This document shows, one piece after another, positions 1 through 9,100 of a stretch of DNA of 64,000 bases. Below the pieces are notes generated by a model. It was not told the DNA's origin. It ran no database searches and worked only from the letters and a program-made list of their open reading frames with translations. Position 1 is the stretch's first letter; the number at the start of each line of letters is the position of its first letter. Made by a program: the position numbers and the translations under genes. The DNA is from Lacticaseibacillus casei DSM 20011 = JCM 1134 = ATCC 393 (GTDB taxonomy: Bacteria; Bacillota; Bacilli; Lactobacillales; Lactobacillaceae): contig NZ_AP012544.1 of the NCBI RefSeq assembly GCF_000829055.1, forward strand, positions 1,984,001 to 2,048,000, given 5' to 3'.

Positions 1-177
1 GGCGTATTGTCCCAGTAAAAACTCCAACACATAAATCGGAACATTAGCACCTTCTTTAATTCGTTGGGTAAGATCTTTTCGCACAAAACGTCCCGGAAAG
101 CTTTGTTCTAACTTAGCAACAGTCGGATCAACTTGAGGGTCAGCCTGACTACGATCATTATGCTCATCAGATGTCAA
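1..177 (-). CDS. brxL: BREX-1 Lon-like protein BrxL, N-terminal fragment
   Basis: Fifty-nine codons are visible before the gene leaves the window. The start is TTG at 177, preceded by GGAGGG, and it overlaps the last codons of pglZ by 11 bases, which suggests translational coupling. The fragment reads MTSDEHND at its start and has FPGRFVRKDLTQRIKEG further in. BrxL is a Lon-related AAA+ protein and the last gene of type 1 BREX operons. The call rests mainly on position after pglZ and on this conserved-looking N-terminus; the ATPase and protease-like domains lie outside the window. Confidence 0.8.
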   Translation of the reverse strand, partial: MTSDEHNDRSQADPQVDPTVAKLEQSFPGRFVRKDLTQRIKEGANVPIYVLEFLLGQYA

Positions 178-2686
178 AATCAAACCCTCCTCCGACCGTC
201 AAATCCATTTGATATTGAATACGGTCTATTTCTCCAGAATCAACGTTTTCAACCACCAAGAAGTACTCTTGTGAACGATCAAATTCCTTGTCCATCAACG
301 GGATTCGGCCTGTGATTCTACGTTCCTCAATATTTTTTTCCTTGTAATCGGCAACAACCTGTATTTCGCCCGAAATATGATTGCCTTTATCATCTTCAAA
401 GAACATTTTAAAGGTTGCCGGTTTTACTAAATCACTGATCGCATCTTTTTGAACAAAATTGACGATAACTTCACGCGTTGTAATTCGACGCACCGGTGTA
501 ACCAGCGTTAATTCAGCATAACTAGCCTGGGAACGACCGCGTCTGGCACGGACATCAAGCACAGGAATAATCATCTCTTGCGGAGAACAACCGCCATGTA
601 CATAGTTTTGTCCTGCTCCTGGCACTGTGAACACGTTGCCGTTTTCAGGGTAAAAGACGGATCGAGTATCATCGGTGTCAAGAATGTCTCCTAGCTTGGC
701 CTGCCCAACACCAATCTCATTTAGTTCACCTTGCCCGATTGCATATCGGAGATTCTTCACTTCAAAAACCATATCGGTTGGAAGATTAATCTTGTCCGTA
801 GAATCAAGCGGCTTCCGTCGATAAATAAACCCGTGATCAGCCGTCACGATAATGTGGGCAACCGAAATGTTCCGTAGCCGATCAATACCGCGCTGCAGTT
901 CCGAAATCGCATCGCTAACCGCTCGGAACACTTTCGCCTCTGATGCTGGCTTGTCACCAACTGCATCAATTGTGTTGTGATAGAAATAAATGACCTTTTT
1001 ACCGGCAATAAACTGTTTTTGTGCCTCGGACGACCATGACAAGAATGTATCCAATCCCTCCGCGTCACTTGCTGGTTCAGCTTGCTGAAGAATAGCCCTG
1101 CGGAGCTTAAGATTGGTAGCTGGTTTCTCATCGACTAGTAGTTCCTGGCCAGTGGTATATCTCAATTGATGATTGGGCAATAACTGGGGCATACCAAAAT
1201 AGGTCACTGAAGGCAACCCAGTAATCGCACTCTGCATTGAGGGGGTGTACAAATCTTGTTGATCAAGTCGACGTTGAAGTTCTTTCGCAGCCTCAAACCT
1301 AAATGCATCCGAAATGATAACCACAATGCGATCCTTTTGGTTTGAAACAAAATTCGAGTAGAAGTCCCTCTGCTGATACTGCGGTGGAACCAGTCGTGGT
1401 TCGTACACTTTTGTCCAGTTAGAAATGATTGGTACAAGTCGATTATTGTTATAAACGCGCTCAACTTGATCTGACAACTTGTCAAACATCGGTTGGAGAT
1501 CCACTGGCAAATCATTTCTCGCCTTGTTGTAGCGTCGATATGCCATATCGATTTTATAACCATTCTCCGTATACTGGCTCAACTGTTCGAGCACACTTGC
1601 TGGTTCGGTATCAGGTGTAAACTGCTCGCTGAGAATTAAGCAAGCATCCCCTATCATGTCATCCGCGACCTGATACTGTTTGCCAAAATGCATGGTCGTC
1701 CGCTTCTGAGCGATATCGTTCAAGGACAGCTGCCCAAGCATTTCACCAGTATTTCCAGCAACTAGCTCTTTGTTAAGCCACTGCAAAATCCGTTTATCAA
1801 TTTGCGGAAAAGCGTCCACTTTAATTAAACGAGTCGGGTCAATTTGTCCAAAGATTCGATCACCGTTCAACTTTTGCCAAACCATCTCAGCCGCCCAAGC
1901 ATACTTTTCCTGCAAGTCAGCTCGTTGTCGCCAATTAAGCATAAATGAACTGACATTAGTGAGGTTCGCTAATTTATAATTTGCAAAATTCTTTGGCAAA
2001 TCGGTATCCAGCTGAAAATAGGCAAAGTTCAAGAACATAGCCGCCAAGAGCTGATTTAACTGATGTTTACCAGTATACCCGTAGGCGGCACTAATAAACT
2101 GCCAGAACTCCTCTTGCAAGTCGTACTTATCAAACTCATCCAGTAAGACATTCTGGTTATCAGTTTGCGCGGCAATAACTGCCAGAAGAATGGAAGTCAA
2201 CTGAATATCTGTTGTCTTTGCTAATGCCGCCATTGCAACTTGATAAGGATTCTTACCGGGCTGATTCAATTGTTTAAACCGTGCAACTCGCTCTTTATTG
2301 TTAAAGAACTTAGCCTGATCACGAACAAATTCACGCTGACTATCTGGTAAGCCAAGTTCCTTTTGCAACATCGCAGCAGCATCTGCCGTAAACTCCTGGT
2401 TATACAGTTCCATGTCGGTTAAGAAATCTAACGAAATCTCGGGTTTCGAATACGGTGAATAAACCAATGCGCGCTTCCCAGCTTTCTCAAGGTCAATCAA
2501 GTGCAGTTTTGTCTTCACCTGTTCACGATGATTTAACACGACAATTGGTTCACGAATCTTTTCCCTAAGTTCGTCCAAGTTGTCGGTAAAGTCCCCATTT
2601 GCGTCGTACCAGAACACAAAATGCGTCATGTCATTGAACAGTTTCTCAATACCAGCCACAACATCTTGCAAACCAACTTCAGCCAT
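167..2686 (-). CDS. pglZ: BREX-1 phosphatase-like protein PglZ
   Basis: An 839-residue protein with an alkaline-phosphatase superfamily (PglZ) domain in its second half. Metal-binding signatures are visible: VVIISDAFRFE with Asp near residue 460 and TADHGF with Asp617 and His618. PglZ is a core component of BREX phage exclusion. I chose ATG at 2686 because AGGAGG lies just upstream; an in-frame TTG at 2731 would add 15 residues but has no ribosome site. The gene is separated from the rest of the BREX operon by the recombinase and silent pglX cassette, so it probably has its own promoter in the 80-bp gap before 2767. It overlaps brxL. Confidence 0.9.
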   Translation of the reverse strand: MAEVGLQDVVAGIEKLFNDMTHFVFWYDANGDFTDNLDELREKIREPIVVLNHREQVKTKLHLIDLEKAGKRALVYSPYSKPEISLDFLTDMELYNQEFTADAAAMLQKELGLPDSQREFVRDQAKFFNNKERVARFKQLNQPGKNPYQVAMAALAKTTDIQLTSILLAVIAAQTDNQNVLLDEFDKYDLQEEFWQFISAAYGYTGKHQLNQLLAAMFLNFAYFQLDTDLPKNFANYKLANLTNVSSFMLNWRQRADLQEKYAWAAEMVWQKLNGDRIFGQIDPTRLIKVDAFPQIDKRILQWLNKELVAGNTGEMLGQLSLNDIAQKRTTMHFGKQYQVADDMIGDACLILSEQFTPDTEPASVLEQLSQYTENGYKIDMAYRRYNKARNDLPVDLQPMFDKLSDQVERVYNNNRLVPIISNWTKVYEPRLVPPQYQQRDFYSNFVSNQKDRIVVIISDAFRFEAAKELQRRLDQQDLYTPSMQSAITGLPSVTYFGMPQLLPNHQLRYTTGQELLVDEKPATNLKLRRAILQQAEPASDAEGLDTFLSWSSEAQKQFIAGKKVIYFYHNTIDAVGDKPASEAKVFRAVSDAISELQRGIDRLRNISVAHIIVTADHGFIYRRKPLDSTDKINLPTDMVFEVKNLRYAIGQGELNEIGVGQAKLGDILDTDDTRSVFYPENGNVFTVPGAGQNYVHGGCSPQEMIIPVLDVRARRGRSQASYAELTLVTPVRRITTREVIVNFVQKDAISDLVKPATFKMFFEDDKGNHISGEIQVVADYKEKNIEERRITGRIPLMDKEFDRSQEYFLVVENVDSGEIDRIQYQMDLTVGGGFDFDI

Positions 2687-2733
2687 ATTTCCTCCTGCTA
2701 AATACCAATCATTCTCAATGTTTACTTGCAATA

Positions 2734-2739
2734 AGTATA
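2734..2739 (-). promoter_or_regulatory. Possible -10 box for pglZ-brxL
   Basis: TATACT is read on the minus strand about 48 bases before the pglZ ATG. No good -35 box is seen at the right distance. The site lies outside the outermost inverted repeat, so it would keep driving pglZ-brxL in every inversion state. Confidence 0.35.
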
Positions 2740-2766
2740 ACGAAGCACATCACTAAATACCACAAG

Positions 2767-4977
2767 ATGACTGTTCTTTTGTTCACTCCAAACTATAATC
2801 AGAGCGTCATCAAGAACCTGGTAACGATGATTTCTGAGGAGGATTTCGACGTATCCAAGGAGGGGCAGGTCGAAATTATTGGGTGGTTGTATCAGTATTA
2901 CAATAGTGAACCAAAGGACGAGGCATTCAAAAAGAAGAAGTACGACTCTTCCGAGATTCCAGCCGTTACGCAACTTTTTACGCCTGACTGGATCGTTAAA
3001 TATCTAGTTGAAAATTCTCTCGGACGATACTGGATCCGAGTCTTACATGCTCGAGGAGATAAGCGATCCGCTTCAGAAATAGCTTCTAATTTTGCCTGGA
3101 AATACTTCATGCCCGAAGCTAAGCAGGAACAAGACTTGGCACAACCAGAATTTGCCGAAAAAAAAGTCGAGGCTATTACGTTTGATGATCCAGCAATGGG
3201 ATCAGGTCACATACTGATCTATGCCTTTGAAGTTTTCTTACAGATTTATGAATCGGAAGGTTACTCACGTCGAGACGCTGCCAAAAGCGTAGTAGAGAAC
3301 AATCTTCATGGTTTTGACATTGATCGTCGGGCATTTCAGCTTACCTACTTTGCGGTCATGATGAAGTTCCGTGCTGAGAATCGTCGTGCTCTAAGATTAG
3401 ATTTGCGACCAAACGTTTTTGAGGTGCCAACAACCGGTCTGACATTAGCCGACTTTGGTATTGAGAAAGATACAAACAAGCAAATAACTAAAAATCTAGC
3501 TGAGCTACTGGCAAATTTTAAAAATGCAAAAGAATTAGGCTCACTTCTAGATTTTTCGACAGTTCAACTAAACGACGAATTAATTAATTCGATTGTTAGT
3601 ACTAAAAGAGTAGGACAATTATCTTTTGATGAGTCTCAGAGCTTGGAACATCACAATGAGCTTTCTAAGCTAATTGCTGTGGGCACAGCATTACAGAATC
3701 GCTACGTGATAAATGTTACGAATCCTCCCTATATGGGATCTGGAAAGATGCCATCCATATTATCAAGGTTTGTAAGTAAACACTATCCAGCAAGTAAATC
3801 AGATTTATTTGCAGCCTTTATTGAACGTCTTCATGGTATGACAGATGAAGATGGGCTGTTTGCGATGATCACACAACATCAATGGATGTTTCTCTCCAGC
3901 TTCAAGGCGCTTCGTGAACGCATGATGAATTGGCCAATTATTAACATGGCACACCTTGGCACACGAGCGTTTGAAGAAATTGGCGGTGAAGTGGTACAAA
4001 CCACGGCATTTGTTATACAGAAGCATCCTGAAAGTGAATACGTTGGCACTTATGAACGCTTGGTCAACTTTGATTCTCAGTCAAAGAAACAAAAGGCGTA
4101 TCTTGAAGCGGTCAAGACTCCTTCTCTTAACTATGTTTATCGTACTAATCAAACGAATTTTGAGAAGATTCCGGGAAGCCCTATTGCTTATTGGGCAAGT
4201 AAAAATCTAATTATTGATTTTGAAAAAGGTGTTAATTTAGATACGATTGTTGACCCTAAGGCGGGGCTTACGACGGGGGATAATGCTCTATTTCTTCGGC
4301 AGTGGTTTGAAGTTAGTTCTGAGAACATTTTTTTTAATGCTCACTCAAATGAAGAAGCCACTAAATCAAGTGCCAGGTGGTTCCCCTACAACAAAGGAGG
4401 TTCCTACAGAAAATGGAGCGGAAATTATGATTTCGTAGTTGATTGGAAAAACAATGGAGTTGCAATTAGAAACTTTACCAGAGGAACAACACAAATCAAG
4501 TCTCGCGTTATGAGTTCTGATACGTATTTTCATTCAGCAATTACCTGGTCTCTCATAACAAGTGGCGGATTCAGCATCCGTTACCGTCGTTCAGGGAGTA
4601 TTCATGATAGTGCTGGCAAAGAGGCTTTTGGATCGGAATCTAACTTACTTTTAGTTTTAGGGTTACTTAATTCAAAACTCGGAGACTATATTTTTAAGTT
4701 ATTGAACCCGACAATAAATATGCAGATTGGCGATTTTAGAAACTTTCCAGTATTGAAAATAAACTCTCAATTGAATATATGTGGAATCATAAAACAAAAT
4801 ATTGAATTATCTGATTTGGATTGGAATGTTGATGAAACTTCATGGGATTTTTTAACAAACCCGTTAAGTGCTTCTATCGCTGAGCATAATCGAGCATCTC
4901 CGACAAAATCCTTGCATTTCAAAGTCATTTGTGACAAATATGTGCCAACTATGCAAGGAGGTTGTGTTAATGGTTAG
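2767..4977 (+). CDS. pglX: Truncated PglX methyltransferase, silent specificity cassette
   Basis: A 736-codon frame homologous to the middle of the full PglX at 6112-9669, on the opposite strand. It has the SAM-binding motif DPAMGSGH at residues 141-148 and the catalytic motif NPPY at 319-322. It lacks about 200 N-terminal and 300 C-terminal residues of a complete PglX. The frame begins inside the first inverted repeat, no ribosome site precedes ATG 2767, and the last residues after the third repeat are unrelated to PglX. I infer a non-expressed store of alternative methyltransferase and target-recognition sequence. Its stop overlaps the start of the recombinase gene by 8 bases. Confidence 0.75.
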   Translation: MTVLLFTPNYNQSVIKNLVTMISEEDFDVSKEGQVEIIGWLYQYYNSEPKDEAFKKKKYDSSEIPAVTQLFTPDWIVKYLVENSLGRYWIRVLHARGDKRSASEIASNFAWKYFMPEAKQEQDLAQPEFAEKKVEAITFDDPAMGSGHILIYAFEVFLQIYESEGYSRRDAAKSVVENNLHGFDIDRRAFQLTYFAVMMKFRAENRRALRLDLRPNVFEVPTTGLTLADFGIEKDTNKQITKNLAELLANFKNAKELGSLLDFSTVQLNDELINSIVSTKRVGQLSFDESQSLEHHNELSKLIAVGTALQNRYVINVTNPPYMGSGKMPSILSRFVSKHYPASKSDLFAAFIERLHGMTDEDGLFAMITQHQWMFLSSFKALRERMMNWPIINMAHLGTRAFEEIGGEVVQTTAFVIQKHPESEYVGTYERLVNFDSQSKKQKAYLEAVKTPSLNYVYRTNQTNFEKIPGSPIAYWASKNLIIDFEKGVNLDTIVDPKAGLTTGDNALFLRQWFEVSSENIFFNAHSNEEATKSSARWFPYNKGGSYRKWSGNYDFVVDWKNNGVAIRNFTRGTTQIKSRVMSSDTYFHSAITWSLITSGGFSIRYRRSGSIHDSAGKEAFGSESNLLLVLGLLNSKLGDYIFKLLNPTINMQIGDFRNFPVLKINSQLNICGIIKQNIELSDLDWNVDETSWDFLTNPLSASIAEHNRASPTKSLHFKVICDKYVPTMQGGCVNG
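2779..2849 (+). repeat. Inverted repeat 1, cassette side
   Basis: Seventy-one bases match exactly the reverse complement of 9014-9084 inside the full pglX. Similarity continues less perfectly to about 2918. This marks the left border of the largest invertible segment, of about 6.3 kb. Confidence 0.9.
4132..4195 (+). repeat. Inverted repeat 2, cassette side
   Basis: This 64-base block matches 7722-7785 in reverse complement with three mismatches, including a run of 32 identical bases. Both copies encode YRTNQTNFEKIPGSP, a conserved stretch near the start of the C-terminal target-recognition part of PglX. Confidence 0.85.
4875..4893 (+). repeat. Inverted repeat 3, cassette side
   Basis: Nineteen bases match exactly the reverse complement of 7021-7039. 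Both copies encode the end of the variable region (SIAEHNR in the cassette, SCIAEHNR in the full gene). After it the two copies diverge completely. Confidence 0.75.
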
Positions 4978-6052
4978 TTATCAGAAACGCGGAAAGGTTT
5001 GGCAGTACGAAATATCTTACAAAGATCTTGACGGTACATACAAGAAACTGCGCAAATCCGGTTTCGCGCTTAAGGCTGATGCAGAATTAGCTGCAAGCCA
5101 GATAAAGTCGTCTTATATTGACGTGAAGCAGTTTAAAGCAGGTAATATAACATTGGCGGATTATTTCGAACGCTGGATTCATCTGTATAAACAAGGAGCG
5201 GTCACTAAAGTTACGTATATCAAGTATGAGAACACACTCAACCACATCCATCGCTTATTCGGATCTCTCCTACTTCGAGACATCACGCGCTCTATATATC
5301 AAGAACGGCTAAACGCCTTTGCAAAAAGCCACGCTCCGAGGACTGTTGCCGCTCTTCATAAACAGATTAGATCAGCTATCCTTGATGCGATTGATGAGAA
5401 AGTTCTCCAGTTAGATCCAACAAGAAAGGCCATTATATCCGGAAGAATTATTCCACAACAAAGACGAGCACTGGATTATAAAGAATGGTTAACCCTGGTT
5501 CACCATTTAGACACAGCAGTCCCTAGTCAAATGATTATCTACCTCGCCGCGGTGACAGGTCTCCGCTTCGCAGAAATACTCGGCCTCACTCCACGAGATA
5601 TAGTTTTTCAAAAAGGAGAATTGACAGTCAACAAAACGTGGGACTACAAATATCAGTCGGGTTTCAAGAAAACCAAAAATAGAGCCTCCAACCGAACAAT
5701 CCTTTTAGATACAAAGTCACTGGAACATCTTCGTGACTTTATTACCACCAATTGGCAACCGTCTCCTGATACGCCACTTTTCATACACAACAACAAGGCC
5801 CCTGTTAGTGCGGAAATTAATAAAGAATTGTCCCATAAGCTAAAGTCTTTAAACCTTCCTCGAATCACCTTCCACGGTTTACGACACACCCACGCGTCTA
5901 TTCTGCTTTACCAAGGTGTCAGCGTTCTCTCCGTTTCAAAGCGTTTAGGCCACAGCAACATCACAACTACACAGTCCACTTATCTACACGTAATCAAAGA
6001 ACTAGAGAACAAGGACAATGATAAGATCCTATCAATTTTAGAAGAAATATAA
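4970..6052 (+). CDS. Tyrosine site-specific recombinase of the pglX inversion locus
   Basis: A 360-residue phage-type integrase. It has an N-terminal arm-type domain (residues 1-55), a SAM-like core-binding domain (about 60-150) and a catalytic domain. The catalytic residues are Arg199 in TGLR, His302 and Arg305 in HGLRH, His328 in LGHS and Tyr338 in STYLH, so it looks intact. The start is ATG 4970, eight bases after AAGGAGG. It lies between the two inverted pglX copies, inside every possible inversion, and runs towards the active pglX. I infer that it inverts DNA between the paired repeats. It could instead be a remnant of an integrated element, but no attachment sites or phage genes are nearby. 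Confidence 0.88.
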   Translation: MVSYQKRGKVWQYEISYKDLDGTYKKLRKSGFALKADAELAASQIKSSYIDVKQFKAGNITLADYFERWIHLYKQGAVTKVTYIKYENTLNHIHRLFGSLLLRDITRSIYQERLNAFAKSHAPRTVAALHKQIRSAILDAIDEKVLQLDPTRKAIISGRIIPQQRRALDYKEWLTLVHHLDTAVPSQMIIYLAAVTGLRFAEILGLTPRDIVFQKGELTVNKTWDYKYQSGFKKTKNRASNRTILLDTKSLEHLRDFITTNWQPSPDTPLFIHNNKAPVSAEINKELSHKLKSLNLPRITFHGLRHTHASILLYQGVSVLSVSKRLGHSNITTTQSTYLHVIKELENKDNDKILSILEEI

Positions 6053-6072
6053 ATTGGCACATTTCTTGGCAC

Positions 6073-6109
6073 AACAAAGGCGATCGCACACCACGCGATC
6101 GCCTTTGTT
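6073..6109. terminator. Symmetric hairpin between recombinase and pglX
   Basis: A perfect 15-bp inverted repeat with a 7-base loop lies between the convergent recombinase and pglX stops. It is likely a bidirectional terminator, although neither side has a long T run. Confidence 0.6.
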
Positions 6110-6111
6110 GG

Positions 6112-9100
6112 TCATTTAATTGGTGTCAGAATTTTAGTTCCTGCTTGAAGTTTCTCGTGGTTTACCAACACGCCATCATCTAGATCCAAATCTATATTTA
6201 GATTTGCTACGTGCTGAAGCTGCTCATCATACTTCACTAATTCTGTCATCTGTTTTGTCAGTTTACTGATTTGCTTCTTATAAGCATTTTTCTGGCGAGT
6301 CTCTTTTTCCTTCTCTGCAAAGTTTTGAAGCTGTTCGAGACGCTGCTTATATGCTTCTTGCAGCGGATGTAAATACTTCGTCCGAATCATCGCCATCGTC
6401 CCAGTATTATACCGATGCAGGTACATTAAGCCAACAAATCCGCCGTTTCTTCCAGAATTTAATTCCCAATAAATTGGTCGTTTCTGGTAAGTTGAAAGAT
6501 GATCCTTTTTGTAGAAGTCATCTCGAATGTATGAACGGATTTGTTCTTCTGGTGTACTACCTCGCTTGCCCAAAGCATTAGCAATAAACTTCATGTTTTC
6601 AGCCAAATGCTCTTCGCCAAAAGTCGTGGTCAAGAACTCTTTGAATCTGTTAATAATGTCCCGCGAATCACCAAAGTAATCTTCATCAGTTAACAAAATA
6701 AAGTCATCGGCACTGGGCTTAAACGTTTCATACTTAGTAGAATCCCACGACCCTCCTGCAAAAGCGAGGCCTGGTGTGTCGATCGAATAACGCCCAAAGA
6801 CACAGCCAATGAAGTAAGAAATAAATGCTTTAATATCCCGCGTCAAGTCTGCTTTGCGAACAGATACCTCTTTATCGTCTTCTTCAGGAGACAACTCGTC
6901 CTGCAAACCATAGAGATCGATAAAGATGCGATTTAGCTCCTCTTCGTTTGACTTCAGCTGGTTAAAACGATCTTCTGCTTCTCGCTTCCACTGATTGAAC
7001 GCAGCTTCAACTGTCCAATTTCGATTATGCTCAGCGATACATGAAACTAACAGATCCCATTTAAATCCCCAAGATCTTTCATCTAAATTCCAATCGACAT
7101 GGCAAAGAACAATATTTTGTCTAACCTTCTCGGTTATATTCGGTTCTTGTGCGGACCTTGAAACAGGTAGATTTAAAAAATATCCTGATTTCATATGGAT
7201 CGTTGGGTTTAAGATTGACAGGAGATAATTTCCAACCGTAGAATTCGCAAACCCCATTAAATAGCGGTCGGATATATTCTTCTGCTTTGAAAAAGCGGAT
7301 AAAGCATTGCTTTCGAATAGCATTCCTGGCAAGAGGAGTCGCATGCTGAATTTTCCGCTAGTAATGTCAGACCAAGTAAATCCAGAATGGAAATAGAATT
7401 GTTCATTTGGTACAATTGCTTTTTGTTTTGATGCCCCAAGATGTTGCTTGATCTCATTACCATTGTTTTCCCAATTAATGACATATTCTAAATTACCGAA
7501 CCATTTTCTGTACGGTCCCCCCTTTGAAATAGGAGCCCACTTTTTTGAAGCGCGAGCGAAATCTATTGCATCGCATGCATTAAATTTTATATTTTGAAAA
7601 GAAACTTCATACCATCTTCTGAGAAAACGCAGGTTATTGCCAGTTTGAATACCAACTCCGGCAAAAAGAAAATCACTAATTGACGGAGAATTCTGAAATT
7701 TTTCAAATACATTTTCTGGCACCCAATAAGCAACTGGGCTTCCCGGAATCTTTTCAAAATTCGTTTGATTAGTACGATAAACATACGAAACTGACGGATC
7801 TTCAATGGCCTTTTTAACATACTGCCGTTGTATTTCCATGCCGCCCTTAAAATCTGAGAGTTTTAGGTAAGTCCCCGTAAAATTATGGCTCTGAGAATTT
7901 CTGACAACAAAAGTGTTGATCGGAACAGTCGCCTCTTCAAACGCAGAATACTCCATTTGTATTAAGCTTGATATTTGTTGATTTTCGAGAATGTTGCGAC
8001 GCAAGGATTCATAAGTCTTTATAAACATCCAAACGAAAGGTGTCATGAATGCCGCATATCCGTTTTGTTTCGTCATGTTGATATTTTTCCAGATAAATAC
8101 TGAAAAGAGATCACCTGAGTATGGCTTGTAGTACTTCTTCACAAACTTTTTGAGATCGCCATTCATTCGGTTCAAGTAAGGGGGATTAGTCGCAACTACG
8201 TCAAACTTAGTCTGAAGAACACTTGCTATGGAGACCATTTGACCTAGGGCCTTTTTTGCTTGATGAATACCAAAGACATCTAATCCAGTATTCTCTGGTA
8301 ATGTATCAATAGCTTGCCGAATTGCTACAAGGTCATAATTCTTTTCGAAATGCATAATTGAACCTAACAACTTGCCCTCTTTGAAAGTCTGAATAAGATC
8401 ACGAATATCGGCAATCGTTTCAGAGTTTCCTTTAAGCTCTGCAAATACATCTTCCGGTATTTCCTGCATATTCTCAAAGACGTTTAAATGATGTTGAATT
8501 GGTTTGCGCAATATTCGGCGGTTGTATTGCCGAGCTTTCATCATGAGCGCAAAGTAAGCCAACTGGTAAGCACGCTTGTCAATTTCCAGACCGTACAAGT
8601 TATGTGCCAAAATCATGGCTGCAGCTTCGCGATTACTGTAACCTTGCTCGTCATACATTTTGATCAGTAAATCAAAAGCATAGACCAAGATGTGTCCAGA
8701 ACCCATCGCGTCATCAAGAACTTTCAAATCGGCTAAATCTAAGGGCTTATCAGTGCGTTCAATAGGTCCTGGCAAAAGATATTTCAAATCGTCCTTAATT
8801 GGCGAGTTTGGATAATGCTCTAAATAAAGCTTTCCCAGAGAATTATCAATCATGTAACGAACTACCCAATCAGTGGTAAATAATTGTGTTGCTGCTGGAA
8901 TGTCACTAGTTTTGACCGGGCCGCCATTGATGTTCACAACCTGATCGTGTGGCTCACTATTGTAATACTGATACAACCACCCAATAATCTCGACCTGACC
9001 TTCCTTGGACACATCGAAATCCTCCTCAGAAATCATCGTTACCAGGTTCTTGATGACGCTCTGATTATAGTTTGGAGTGAACAATAATTGCATGAAGTCA

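Noticed and set aside
2767..4977. Second pglX considered as an assembly duplication or simple pseudogene
   Set aside because: It differs strongly in sequence from the active copy except at the three repeats, and its long frame is intact, which fits a maintained cassette.
4970..6052. Recombinase as integrase of a prophage or integrative element
   Set aside because: No phage, conjugation or attachment-site features were seen nearby, and the flanking inverted pglX copies explain its presence better.
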